DNA of 64,000 nucleotides from Bremerella sp. TYQ1 (GCF_020150455.1 NZ_CP083740.1:2170001-2234000), one strand, 5' to 3'; shown: positions 35,883 to 44,654, counted from the stretch's first letter. Notes: a model not told the origin generated them from the sequence alone. Made by a program: numbers and translations.

Positions 35883-36765
35883 ATGTATCCTGCTGAATCA
35901 TTGCCGCTTTCAGCGTATTTTCCAACAGCATCGTAACCGTCAATCGGCCGACGCCGCCAGGGACTGGGGTAACGGCTCCGGCAACTTCCAATAACGGATC
36001 GTATTCGACATCGCCGCACAAGCCGTCGTCGGTTCGATTGATTCCGACATCCACAACCACCGCCCCAGGCTTGACCATGTCGGCGGTGACGAACTTCGGA
36101 ACCCCGATAGCAGCGACCAGAATGTCAGCTTGCCGGGTCAACTCTTTCAAGTTTGGCGTGCGACTATGAGCCACGGTAACGGTGGCATTGGCATAGTCGG
36201 CACCGCACGTTTCGCTCGTCCGCTGCATTAACATCAGCGCCAAGGGCTTGCCGACGATGTCGCTGCGCCCAAGAATAACAACATTCTTTCCCGCAGTCGG
36301 CAGATCGAAGTGCTTCAGAATCTGAACGACGCCATGTGGCGTACAGGGAAGAAAATTTGGTCGTCCTTGCGAAAGCAATCCAACATTGCTCGGATGAAAA
36401 CAGTCGACGTCCTTTCGCGGATCGATCGCATCCAGCACTTCCGAGGCATCCAGATGCTTCGGAAGAGGTAGCTGAACCAGAATGCCGCTGACTTTGTCGT
36501 CCTGATTAAGCTGCTGGACAAGAGCCAGCAGATCGTGCTGCGAGATATCCTCCGGCATGCGAAACAACTCGCTGGTCATTCCCACCTTTTCACAGGCTCG
36601 TTCCTTATTGCGAACGTACACCTGGCTGGCGGGGTCCTCGCCGACCAAAACGGCTGCCAAACAAGGAGTTACGTCCGTCTTCGCTTGAAACTGCTTCACG
36701 CGATCGGCAATGTCTTCTTGCAAAGCGGCAGAGACCGTTTTTCCGTCCAGAATGGTCGCAGTCAC
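35881..36765 (-). CDS. folD: Methylenetetrahydrofolate dehydrogenase/cyclohydrolase
   Basis: A 294-residue FolD. Family landmarks: ASQVYVRNKERACEKVGM (catalytic Lys), GILVQLPLPKHLD, PCTPHGVVQILKHF and the NADP-binding VVILGRSDIVGKPLALML. The C-terminal block reads PVPGGVGRLTVTMLLENT; the common form has PMT after GVG, so R-L replaces P-M. It oxidises methylene-THF and hydrolyses methenyl-THF to 10-formyl-THF for purine and fMet-tRNA synthesis. Start is GTG at 36765 with GAGG six bases before it. It is a solitary gene in one-carbon metabolism, next to the siroheme reductase. Confidence 0.96.
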   Translation of the reverse strand: MTATILDGKTVSAALQEDIADRVKQFQAKTDVTPCLAAVLVGEDPASQVYVRNKERACEKVGMTSELFRMPEDISQHDLLALVQQLNQDDKVSGILVQLPLPKHLDASEVLDAIDPRKDVDCFHPSNVGLLSQGRPNFLPCTPHGVVQILKHFDLPTAGKNVVILGRSDIVGKPLALMLMQRTSETCGADYANATVTVAHSRTPNLKELTRQADILVAAIGVPKFVTADMVKPGAVVVDVGINRTDDGLCGDVEYDPLLEVAGAVTPVPGGVGRLTVTMLLENTLKAAMIQQDT

Positions 36766-37140
36766 AGGGAGCCTCGGGCAAATCGTGCGGGAATGATGGG
36801 AAACGAGACCATTTTATATCCCTAACCCAACTAGTAACCACCGGGTAGTTTTCAGTTTTCGACATCAAAAGCGATTGCTGGCCACCCCATGCCGCACTCG
36901 CTGACGTTGCTCTACGAAAACCGAGACATTCGGCTGCGGGATGTAAAGATGGGTAATATCGCCTAGGTAACCCGCGTCAAATTGACGCATTACGCAGAAT
37001 TGCCCGAATGTGTATATTAGGCGCGTGATTCCACGAAATGGCCGGATTGCCATGCTTGGAATCCGACAGTTGCATGCCGAAAACCGATTTTCGCAGGCCT
37101 TTCCATCCTGCCACCCACTTTCCCCGAATAACTTTGCTCC
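36766..37140. other. Intergenic between divergent folD and the siroheme reductase gene
   Basis: 375 bp with no supported gene. It must contain the divergent promoters of folD and the reductase. Features noted: a 15-bp dyad at 36974-36988 and a TATATT at 37013-37018 that could be a -10 element of the reductase promoter but has no good -35 partner. Nothing else recognised. Confidence 0.5.
36974..36988. promoter_or_regulatory. Dyad symmetry upstream of siroheme reductase gene (possible operator)
   Basis: GCGTCAA-A-TTGACGC: seven bases on each side of a central A are fully complementary. It lies 25 bases before a TATATT that may be the -10 of the reductase promoter. Operator status is inferred from position only. 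Confidence 0.35.
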
Positions 37141-38850
37141 ATGGCTTCTACTGAGAAAAAGCTGAGCCCTGTCGAGGGCATCAAAGACGAAAGCAACTAC
37201 CTTCGTGGCACCCTGGCTGAAGAGTTTTCCGATGGAACGGACCACTTCAGTAAGGAAAGCATCCAGCTGATCAAGCATTTCGGTATGTATCAGCAGGACG
37301 ATCGTGATGCACGAGCCGCCAACCGAGCCAAAGGTGCCGGCAAAGAGTACATCATGATGATCCGGGCCCGTCTGCCGGCCGGTTTGCTGACCGGGAAGCA
37401 GCTGATGGAAGAACTGGATCTGTGCGACGACATCGGCAACGGCACGCTTCGCATCACCAGCCGTCAATCGACCCAGTTTCACGGGGTCAGCAAGGACGAC
37501 GTTCGCCAATTGATGCAGCGAATGAAGGGGGTTGGCCTGACGACCCTGGGTGCTTGCGGCGACGTGAACCGTAACGTGATGTGCTGCCCAGCTCCGTTTA
37601 AAAACAACGAACTGCACGACCAAATCCAAAAAACGGCTTTCGAGATCGCCGACCACTTCGCTCCACGCACCGGAGCGTACCGCGAGATCTTCCTGCAAGA
37701 TCCTGAAACCGGCGAGAAGATCCAAGTCGACGAGAACGGCAACGAAGTCGTCGAGCCGATCTACGGCAAGCATTACTTGCCACGTAAATTCAAGATGGGC
37801 ATCTGCCTGCCGGAAGACAACTGCATCGACGTCTACACCCAAGACCTCGGCATGATCGCCGTCCACGAAGGTGGCAAGATCGTCGGTTACAACATCCTTG
37901 TCGGTGGCGGCATGGGTCGTACACCTTCGGCAGATAAAACCTACCCAGCGTTAGGTCTGAAGCTGACCTACGTCTCTCCGGAAGACTTGATCGGGGTTTG
38001 CGAAGCAGTTGTTAAAGTTCAACGCGACTTCGGTAACCGCGAAGACCGCAAAGTGGCTCGCCTGAAGTACACCGTTCGCGACATGGGCCTGGAAGAGTTC
38101 AAGAAGAAAGTCGAAGAATACTTCGGCCGTGATCTTCCAGAACCACACCCAACCGACGTCACAGAATTCGACGACCATAAAGGTTGGTCCGAGCAGGGCG
38201 ACGGAAAATGGTTCTATGGGCTTAATGTCGAGAACGGCCGTATCGCCGACTTTGAAGACTGCAAGCTGAAGACCGCCATTCGCGAAATCTGCACGACCCT
38301 GAATCCCGGCATTCACTTCACCGGCCACCAGGACATTATCTTCAGTGGCATCGAAGAAGGCGACAAAGCCAAGCTGGAAGAGATTCTCAAAAAGCATGGC
38401 GTCGTGCTGACTTCCGAAATCAGCAACACGCTGCGGTGGTCGATGGCTTGCGTAGCATGGCCAACTTGTGGACTTTCGATTACCGAAAGCGAACGAGCTT
38501 TGCCAGGCATGGTAGACGATCTGGAAAAGGAAGTCGCCAAGCTGGGTCTGGAAGACGAAAAGTTCACCCTCCGCATGACTGGCTGCCCGAACGGTTGTGC
38601 TCGCCCGTACAACAGTGACATCGGCCTGGTCGGACGCGCCAAGGAAAAGTACACGATGTTCCTCGGCGGCCGCCGACTCGGTAATCGCTTGAACTATATC
38701 TACAAAGACATGGTTCCCGCCGATGAAGTTGTTCCGGAATTGGTGAAAGTCTTCACCGTATTCAAGGAACAACGCACCGAAGGGGAAACCTTAGGCGACT
38801 TCTGTGACCGCCTAGGCCAAGAGAAACTGCTGGAAGCTACCGGCGGTTAG
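37141..38850 (+). CDS. Ferredoxin-type sulfite/nitrite reductase (siroheme, 4Fe-4S)
   Basis: A 569-residue NirA/Sir-family protein. Two ferredoxin-like and two siroheme-binding half domains are arranged as in the assimilatory reductases. The cluster/siroheme cysteines are visible in CVAWPTCGLSITESE and TGCPNGCARPYN, and RQSTQFHGV plus GDVNRNVMCCPAP match the substrate and haem contacts. It performs a six-electron reduction of sulfite to sulfide or nitrite to ammonia; the family does not allow a firm choice by eye. It is monocistronic. No other nitrogen or sulfur assimilation gene is in the window. Confidence 0.92.
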   Translation: MASTEKKLSPVEGIKDESNYLRGTLAEEFSDGTDHFSKESIQLIKHFGMYQQDDRDARAANRAKGAGKEYIMMIRARLPAGLLTGKQLMEELDLCDDIGNGTLRITSRQSTQFHGVSKDDVRQLMQRMKGVGLTTLGACGDVNRNVMCCPAPFKNNELHDQIQKTAFEIADHFAPRTGAYREIFLQDPETGEKIQVDENGNEVVEPIYGKHYLPRKFKMGICLPEDNCIDVYTQDLGMIAVHEGGKIVGYNILVGGGMGRTPSADKTYPALGLKLTYVSPEDLIGVCEAVVKVQRDFGNREDRKVARLKYTVRDMGLEEFKKKVEEYFGRDLPEPHPTDVTEFDDHKGWSEQGDGKWFYGLNVENGRIADFEDCKLKTAIREICTTLNPGIHFTGHQDIIFSGIEEGDKAKLEEILKKHGVVLTSEISNTLRWSMACVAWPTCGLSITESERALPGMVDDLEKEVAKLGLEDEKFTLRMTGCPNGCARPYNSDIGLVGRAKEKYTMFLGGRRLGNRLNYIYKDMVPADEVVPELVKVFTVFKEQRTEGETLGDFCDRLGQEKLLEATGG

Positions 38851-38854
38851 CAAG

Positions 38855-38986
38855 TAGGGTGCGTCTTGACGCACCACGAACGGAATACTCGACTAAACAC
38901 AAAACGCGTGGCAGTGCATAGTGCATTGCCACGCGTTTTCGCTTCGAATTGCGATGGATTGCCCTGGTGCGTCAAGACGCACCCTA
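38855..38986. repeat. REPIN-like inverted-repeat element between convergent genes
   Basis: A 132-bp element. Two perfect 22-base arms (38855-38876 and 38965-38986) are exact reverse complements. Each arm has the head TAGGG and an internal mini-hairpin GTGCGTC-TT-GACGCAC (in opposite sense in the right arm). Between them sits an independent hairpin at 38901-38939. The element fills almost the entire gap between the siroheme reductase gene and the convergent fhcA-like gene, and the first three bases of its right arm on the minus strand are the TAG stop of the latter. This is the layout of REP doublets. Confidence 0.8.
38901..38939. terminator. Strong hairpin, likely bidirectional terminator inside the repeat
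   Basis: AAAACGCGTGGCA (38901-38913) and TGCCACGCGTTTT (38927-38939) form a perfect 13-bp stem. The 13-base loop can extend the stem slightly (TGCA with TGCA). The terminal A run and T run suit termination on both strands between two convergent genes. Confidence 0.75.
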
Positions 38987-40639
38987 AGAACTGGCCACCG
39001 TTTCCACGTCGCCGAGGTGATGCTTTTCGATGGCAAAGTTTCGGAAGCGGATCGTGTGGGCATCGTCGAACCATTTTTGGATTACCGGCAGTTGCCCGTC
39101 GTCCATGCTCGGTGAAACCGAGAACAGCTTGCCGAACACTTCACCACCCAGTTCTCCATCTTCGACGATCACACGTCCAGCTTGCACGACGTAGCGCGGA
39201 CGCTGGAACATTTCCGTGCGATTGGTACTTGGCGTGTAAATGGTAACGTCGGCGTCGGCACCTTGGCCGAGATGGCCTTTCTGCTTCAAACCCAGCATCT
39301 TCGCAGGACCGGCCCTGGTAATAATGGCGATCTCATTCAGCGAATACTCACGATCAAGTTCCGCCAGCGTGGTACGATCCCCCAACTGCTGATGCATCTT
39401 CGCAATCGCTTCGCGGCGAAATGCCGAATCCATCAACAGGTGAATCACTTCGGGGTACCTGAAAATAGCGCCGCCATTAGGATGATCGCTACTCATCGCG
39501 ATCTGCCACGGATCTTTCACCAGCAAATACCACTCGAGCGCTGCCGCCCATTGAATGGCGTGTACCAGCACTTTCTGTGGCTGAAACTCCATCGGAATCA
39601 CGCCACAGCTTGCTTCCAGTTCGCTATCAGCGGCGTACCACCGATTTCCGCTTAGCTTGGAAAGAAAGTAGCCGAATGGCGCATCGCCGGTTACCCCTAA
39701 GGTTTTGCCTGGATTCACGTGCCCCACGTCGATGGTAATGTTCGGATTCTCGTTGACGAATTCCGCGAGCATCGGCGCCGCCGAGCGAAAGCTGCTCGGA
39801 TCGTTTTCGTCGCCCGCGTAGCTGTGAAACTGCGTATGAGCAAAGTGCCCCCGATGCCCATCGAGGGCCTGCATCGTTCGCAGTGTGGTCTCGCTATTGC
39901 CTGGCACACCAAGATTGTTGCAATGAATGTGAACCGCATGCGGAAGATTCAAGCGATCGACCGAAGCGGCCAGGTTTCGCACGATCGCCCTGGGCGAGAC
40001 GCCGAACCCAGGGACTGGTTCGTCCAATTGCTGAACCGTTTTGCGACTGATTTGTTTCCAGTTTTCGACGCCGCCAGGGTTCACGACTTTCACGCCGTAC
40101 GCGTGCGTCGAACCCAACGCCCAAGCCAGATAGGCATCGAGGCAGTCGCTACGTTCTTCGCGAATCCGATCCATCACGAACTGGTTGTTGCCGAACAGCA
40201 AATAAAAGCCTTTGTCCAGCAGCGGTGTATCGAGAAAGTCTTCGTGGGCATGCCGCGCGTGCAGACCAGGAATGGCGGCATCCATCGCTGTCGTGTAACC
40301 CAGCCCGGCAAACATGTACCCCGTACCGACACAACTCGGTAGCAGGCCGCCACTCGCGCTTCGGCGACCTTCGCTGCGTGGGATGCCTTCGTCGCGGCGA
40401 TACTCTGGCGTCATCTGACGACCAATGTTGACCTTCGGTCCGGCAATATGGCAATGCATATCAACCCCGCCGGGCATGACTACGTAGCCACGGCAATCAA
40501 TTCGCCGATCGACAACCCGACTCTCTTCCGCCGGGGCGGGGACAATCTTGCCATCCTTCATCCAGATCGAACGTGTCTCGCCATCGACACCGTTAGCCGG
40601 ATCGTGAACGGTTCCGTTTTCAAGGACGAGATATCCCAA
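38984..40639 (-). CDS. fhcA: Formyltransferase/hydrolase complex subunit A (formylmethanofuran dehydrogenase subunit A-like)
   Basis: A 551-residue amidohydrolase-superfamily protein of the FwdA/FhcA group. GGVDMHCHIAGPKVN supplies the N-terminal metal-binding His pair, and HIHCNNLGVPGN, DVGHVNPGKT and MSSDHPNGG follow in the order expected for the family. In bacteria with the tetrahydromethanopterin (H4MPT) C1 pathway, known in some planctomycetes, FhcA releases formate from the cofactor. The start is TTG at 40639 with GGAAGGA eight bases before it, while no suitable ATG lies nearby. No fhcB/C/D or other H4MPT-pathway gene is in this window, so the complex would be encoded elsewhere. Confidence 0.9.
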   Translation of the reverse strand: MGYLVLENGTVHDPANGVDGETRSIWMKDGKIVPAPAEESRVVDRRIDCRGYVVMPGGVDMHCHIAGPKVNIGRQMTPEYRRDEGIPRSEGRRSASGGLLPSCVGTGYMFAGLGYTTAMDAAIPGLHARHAHEDFLDTPLLDKGFYLLFGNNQFVMDRIREERSDCLDAYLAWALGSTHAYGVKVVNPGGVENWKQISRKTVQQLDEPVPGFGVSPRAIVRNLAASVDRLNLPHAVHIHCNNLGVPGNSETTLRTMQALDGHRGHFAHTQFHSYAGDENDPSSFRSAAPMLAEFVNENPNITIDVGHVNPGKTLGVTGDAPFGYFLSKLSGNRWYAADSELEASCGVIPMEFQPQKVLVHAIQWAAALEWYLLVKDPWQIAMSSDHPNGGAIFRYPEVIHLLMDSAFRREAIAKMHQQLGDRTTLAELDREYSLNEIAIITRAGPAKMLGLKQKGHLGQGADADVTIYTPSTNRTEMFQRPRYVVQAGRVIVEDGELGGEVFGKLFSVSPSMDDGQLPVIQKWFDDAHTIRFRNFAIEKHHLGDVETVASS

Positions 40640-40673
40640 GCGTCGATCCTTCCGAGCAGCAACGAAAATTGTC

Positions 40674-40715
40674 GTAGGATGGCGAATCCACTGAAAGCGC
40701 CGGATGCCATCCTAC
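40674..40715. repeat. REP-like inverted repeat between fhcA and tatC genes
   Basis: GTAGGATGGC (40674-40683) is the exact reverse complement of GCCATCCTAC (40706-40715). On the minus strand the left arm continues into a mini-hairpin GGATGGCATCC. The head GTAGG and the opposed-copies layout match those of the other two elements in the window (38855 and 57165). It lies between the tatC stop and the fhcA-like start on the same strand. Confidence 0.6.
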
Positions 40716-40734
40716 AACGTTTCACGCGGTGAGG

Positions 40735-41877
40735 CTAATTGGCCGCAGGGAAGGGCTTGCGGATTCCAGGCATCCATTTACACAGACCAATCCCCAGGGC
40801 GTACAGCAAGCTCAGCGGAACGGCCAGCAGCAGCATACTGATCGGGTCAGATGGCGTGAGAATCATCGACAGGAAGAAGATCACCATCACCGAGATTCGC
40901 CAGTTGTTGGTGTACGCTTCAATACTGAACAGCCCGATGCGGTTGAGCAGCAACATCACCAGCGGCAGTTGGAAACTAATCCCAAAGCCCAACGGCAACA
41001 TGATCACAAATCCCATCCACTCGCTAATTCGTGGTCGTGGATCGATCCCGGTCATCAGGTTGAAGCTGAACAGGAAGTCCAACACCGGCTCGAAGGCCAG
41101 GAAATAAGCAACCGCCGCACCGCCAAAGAACAGCGTCAAGCTGAACGGCATGAAGATCCAAACGTATTTCTTTTCATGCGGATAAAGCCCTGCGGCAACA
41201 AACTGCCACAAGTGCCAGAAGATCCCTGGGCTGGCAATGATGAAGCCAAACACGATGCCAGCTTTCAGCCAAATCATAAACACTTCTTCCACGCGAAGTG
41301 CTTCAGTCGAAGGCTCGATTCGCTGCCAGGTTCGCATCCGAACAGGTTCTTCCTGCGGCAAAACTTTGGCATCCCGCAGCGCCTTCAAGATGTCTTCATC
41401 GTCAAGCGACTCATCGGTTGGCAGTTCGGCTTCTTCCTCTAAGGTCGCTTTGTCCTCTTCCTTCTGCGCCGCAGCATCTTCTTCCGCTTTTTCAGCATCG
41501 GCTTCCTCCTCGGCGGGCGTTTCGGCGGAGTTTTCCGCAAGACGACGCACTTCAGCCGGTTCGATCCACATGTCGACGGCGACCCAGTCTTTGTCGCGTA
41601 AGTGCTTGGCGACCGCGGTCTCTTGCTCGCCGGTCAGCTTGATGCCGAGATTTTCTTCCAGCTTGGCGATCGATTTCTTCTGATAATATCGCATCAGCGC
41701 CGACTGAATCGGTTCTTCAATGAACTTCACCACGTCGCTACCGAAGTACAAACCGATGGTAACTCCGACGATCAGCCAAATCACGGCGCGAAACAGACAA
41801 ACACGCAGTTCCTCCAGGTGATCGCCGAAGGACATCGAGGAACCTTCGAAGAAGTCATCGTTGATTTTGCTGTTCAT
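40735..41877 (-). CDS. tatC: Sec-independent (Tat) translocase subunit TatC with large insertion
   Basis: A 380-residue TatC; typical proteins are about 250. DHLEELRVCLFRA at 19-31 is the conserved N-terminal motif, followed by TM1. The region from about 65 to 185, between TM1 and TM2, is a 110-120-residue insertion, strongly acidic (about 115-165 is mostly Glu, Asp and Ala). Later landmarks are intact: LYPHEKKYVW, FLAFEPVLDFLF and the remaining TM segments. TatC forms the substrate-binding core of the twin-arginine translocase. The insertion lies on the first periplasmic loop. TatA/TatB genes are not adjacent. At least one likely Tat substrate (49.1-50.2 kb) is in the window. Confidence 0.94.
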   Translation of the reverse strand: MNSKINDDFFEGSSMSFGDHLEELRVCLFRAVIWLIVGVTIGLYFGSDVVKFIEEPIQSALMRYYQKKSIAKLEENLGIKLTGEQETAVAKHLRDKDWVAVDMWIEPAEVRRLAENSAETPAEEEADAEKAEEDAAAQKEEDKATLEEEAELPTDESLDDEDILKALRDAKVLPQEEPVRMRTWQRIEPSTEALRVEEVFMIWLKAGIVFGFIIASPGIFWHLWQFVAAGLYPHEKKYVWIFMPFSLTLFFGGAAVAYFLAFEPVLDFLFSFNLMTGIDPRPRISEWMGFVIMLPLGFGISFQLPLVMLLLNRIGLFSIEAYTNNWRISVMVIFFLSMILTPSDPISMLLLAVPLSLLYALGIGLCKWMPGIRKPFPAAN

Positions 41878-42242
41878 TCCTAGAACCTCAGTGCAGGAAG
41901 CGCATCGCCATGGGTTTGCGGGGGGACAGAAGGTCGCGGTAAGCTTAGTCCTGAACGGATCTGGGTGACCGACGGAAGCCTTCGTCAGGCAACCGCTTCA
42001 CGCCTATCGAAGCGATCAGGTTGTCTTACCATGTTGGTGGATCCTGCCCGGCACCCCGAAAGAGCACTTCGCGCGACAGCAATGGGGCTTAGAAAAAGGC
42101 CGGTCCTGCCACCAAACATTGGTTTTATCCTACCAACGACTTCGATTCGTTACAATGAGGCGGCGCCCCGTCAGGCGAGTTTACCGTTTTCAGTCTTCCG
42201 CATTCAGCAAATTCGATACGACCGGAATTGAGAGGACGCACC
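41878..42242. other. Gene-free stretch between divergent tatC and manA
   Basis: 365 bp without a convincing gene. It should hold the divergent promoters of tatC and manA. A TTCGTTACAAT at 42146-42156, resembling the -10 region of the 8470 promoter, lies 87 bp before manA. No good -35 is visible. Nothing else recognised. Confidence 0.5.
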
Positions 42243-43214
42243 GTGCCGTTGAACTACCCGTTGATTTTCAAGCCAACATTCCGTGACTATATCTGGGGAG
42301 GCCGACGCCTGGGGACGGTACTGAATAAACCGATTCCAGACGAAGGGGACTACGCGGAAAGCTGGGAAGTGGTCGATCACGGCGAAGACCAAAGTATTGT
42401 GGCCAATGGACCAGAAGCCGGGAAAACGCTTGGCCAACTGGTTAATGAGTTCCCGGAAGATCTCTTCGGCAGCAAAACACCGTCCGCGACATTTCCGCTG
42501 CTGTTCAAATTCCTGGACGCCAACCGCGACTTGTCGATCCAAGTCCATCCAGATGACACCCAAGGCGCGAAGCTCGATCCACCAGATTTAGGCAAAACCG
42601 AAGCCTGGTACATCCTCGATGCCGAGCCAGGGGCGAAAGTTTACGTCGGGCTGAAAGAAGGGCTCACCCAAGAAGACCTGGCTAAAGCGGTTGTCGAAGA
42701 CAAAGTCATCGACGCAATGCACGTGCTGGAACCCCAAAAGGGTGACTGCTTGTTCATTCCCGCGACAACCGTTCATGCACTGGGAAAAGGTCTTTTGGTT
42801 GCCGAAATCCAACAGGCCAGCAACACTACGTTTCGCCTTTTCGACTGGAACCGCGTAGGAGCCGATGGAAAGCCGCGGCAGCTTCATATCCAGGAGTCGC
42901 TCGACACAATCGACTTTGAAAAGGGCCCTGTCCAGCCACAAGAGCCTCAGCCAACGTCAGATCCGGACATTGAACGACTTGTCACCTGCGACAAATTCAT
43001 CCTCGATCGCTGGGAGTTTGACGACCGAAAGTCGATCGGGAGCGACCGCAGCTTCCATATCGTGGCGGTCCTCGAAGGCAAAGTCCGCTCGTCGCACGCC
43101 CATTTAGACCAGGCACTTGGAAAGGGATCGACATTCCTGGTCCCCGCTGGATGTGGCCCGCTGCCGCTAAGGGCGCTGGAACCAACCGTGCTACTGGACA
43201 TGTATTTGCCCTAA
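42243..43214 (+). CDS. manA: Mannose-6-phosphate isomerase, class I
   Basis: A 323-residue cupin-type phosphomannose isomerase. FKPTFRDYIWGGRRLG at the N-terminus, LSIQVHPDDTQGAKLD (metal-binding His/Asp) and GKTEAWYILDAEPGAKVYVG match the family; the C-terminal cupin segment is present. It interconverts mannose 6-phosphate and fructose 6-phosphate, feeding GDP-mannose and glycolysis. The start is GTG at 42243, with GAGAGG six bases upstream; an in-frame TTG at 42228 lies inside that ribosome site. The following lipoprotein gene is 102 bp away. Confidence 0.93.
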   Translation: MPLNYPLIFKPTFRDYIWGGRRLGTVLNKPIPDEGDYAESWEVVDHGEDQSIVANGPEAGKTLGQLVNEFPEDLFGSKTPSATFPLLFKFLDANRDLSIQVHPDDTQGAKLDPPDLGKTEAWYILDAEPGAKVYVGLKEGLTQEDLAKAVVEDKVIDAMHVLEPQKGDCLFIPATTVHALGKGLLVAEIQQASNTTFRLFDWNRVGADGKPRQLHIQESLDTIDFEKGPVQPQEPQPTSDPDIERLVTCDKFILDRWEFDDRKSIGSDRSFHIVAVLEGKVRSSHAHLDQALGKGSTFLVPAGCGPLPLRALEPTVLLDMYLP

Positions 43215-43316
43215 AAAAGGGGAAATTAGTTCTCCATTGCGGCAATTTACGGAAACCGGTAAGGTTCGCGAAAAGAAGCGTTTTCGGACGCGTTCGGACC
43301 TGCCTGGAGTTTTCCT

Positions 43317-43577
43317 ATGTTGCTTCGTCTATGCATTCTCGGCCTACTGCTACTACCTTCAGCAGGCTGCGCGTCGTTGGCGAGGCCCAATTGGTTCAAC
43401 CCCGGGACGGTCGAACAGCAGCGACTACGGGCACTGCATAGCGACCCATATCCCGATACCGAAGCAGGCCCGGAAATGGTGGGCGTTCGTCCACGGGAAT
43501 ACAACTCCTCGCTGCCGGAAGCGGTTAAGAACCAGCCGTACAGCTTTCTCGACCCCTACGGAAACCCCGCGTTTTAG
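43317..43577 (+). CDS. Small lipoprotein, unknown
   Basis: An 86-residue protein with a lipoprotein signal peptide (LLLRLCILGLLLLPSAGC at 2-19, lipobox SAGC). The mature 68 residues are Pro/Tyr-rich and end SFLDPYGNPAF. GGAG lies 7 bases before the ATG. It lies between manA and the pseudouridine synthase gene on the same strand. Small lipoproteins of this type are common in planctomycetes; no function known. Confidence 0.75.
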   Translation: MLLRLCILGLLLLPSAGCASLARPNWFNPGTVEQQRLRALHSDPYPDTEAGPEMVGVRPREYNSSLPEAVKNQPYSFLDPYGNPAF

Positions 43578-43670
43578 CAGGTTTGCCTCGGCTCCCCATG
43601 GGCGATTGCGATCTCAAGGCGTATCATAGTGCTATTCGCCTGAGTCCTTTTTTCGCAGTCTATTGGCCCT

Positions 43671-44654
43671 ATGCCTGGTTCATCGTCATCGTCTTCCTTG
43701 GTCCGCCTTCACAAAGTTTTGGCGGAAGCCGGCATTGGTTCGCGCCGTAAGTGCGAAGAGATCATCGAGGAAGGCCGTGTTGAAGTTGACGGTGAGTTCG
43801 TCACCGAACTAGGGACGACCGTCGATCCAGCGAAACAGAAAATCACCGTCGATGGACAGCGAATTCGCGTTCGCCGCAAACAGTACTTCATTCTGAACAA
43901 GCCCGTCGGTGTGATCAGCACCAACTTTGATCAGGATGGGCGAACCAGGGTGATCGACCTGCTGCCTCAGGAAGAGCGGCTGTTCACGATTGGCCGACTC
44001 GATCGCCAGAGCGAAGGGCTGATCATCGTCACCAACGACGGCGAACTGGCCAACCAATTGGCCCATCCTCGTTATGGCGTGGCGAAAACCTACCACGTGG
44101 AAGTGGCCGGGGCTGTTTCTGTCGATGCAATCAAGATGGTGCAAAGCGGCGTCTATATTGCCGAAGGCTTCATCAAAGCGGAAAGCTGCCGACTGAAACG
44201 CAAGCTGCCCAAAAGCTCGATCCTCGAGATCATTCTGCGAGAAGGTAAAAACCGCGAAATCCGCCGGCTATTGGCGAAAATCGGCCACAAAGTCCTTCGC
44301 CTACGGCGCGTTGCCATTGGTCCGTTGAAGCTCGGTGAAGTCCCTGCAGGGGCATTTCGCGAACTAACGCCTGCGGAAGTCAAATCGCTTCGCGACAGCT
44401 CCGGCAAAGCACCGTCATCTGGCGGTCCCAAACGAAAAACCGCAGGGCGACGCGATGCCGGCACGAGTCCGACTTTCCGCACCGGCAAAAAAACAACCAA
44501 GAAGAGCCCCACCTATCGCGGCGGCAAGAAGAAGACCAAGAAGAAAACCGCCAAGAAGCCGCTCGCTACGGAATCTCGTCGCGGCCAAGGACGCGTTGTT
44601 AAACAGCGGGCCGAATCGCGTAAGAAACAGCAGAGCCGCCGCAAGAAGAGCTAA
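43671..44654 (+). CDS. RsuA/RluB-family pseudouridine synthase with basic tail
   Basis: A 327-residue protein. An S4 RNA-binding domain lies at about 6-60 (RLHKVLAEAGIGSRRKCEEIIEEGRV). The catalytic domain shows GRLDRQSEGLIIVTNDG with its catalytic Asp, and REGKNREIRRLLAKIG. The C-terminal 90 residues are Lys/Arg/Ser-rich and low complexity (KKKTKKKTAKKP), probably an rRNA-binding tail. It converts a specific uridine of 16S or 23S rRNA to pseudouridine. The pyrK gene starts 20 bp downstream. Confidence 0.92.
   Translation: MPGSSSSSSLVRLHKVLAEAGIGSRRKCEEIIEEGRVEVDGEFVTELGTTVDPAKQKITVDGQRIRVRRKQYFILNKPVGVISTNFDQDGRTRVIDLLPQEERLFTIGRLDRQSEGLIIVTNDGELANQLAHPRYGVAKTYHVEVAGAVSVDAIKMVQSGVYIAEGFIKAESCRLKRKLPKSSILEIILREGKNREIRRLLAKIGHKVLRLRRVAIGPLKLGEVPAGAFRELTPAEVKSLRDSSGKAPSSGGPKRKTAGRRDAGTSPTFRTGKKTTKKSPTYRGGKKKTKKKTAKKPLATESRRGQGRVVKQRAESRKKQQSRRKKS

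Noticed and set aside
36865..37866. A 333-residue open frame antisense to the siroheme reductase gene
   Set aside because: It covers the reductase start region, has no ribosome site and no family likeness.
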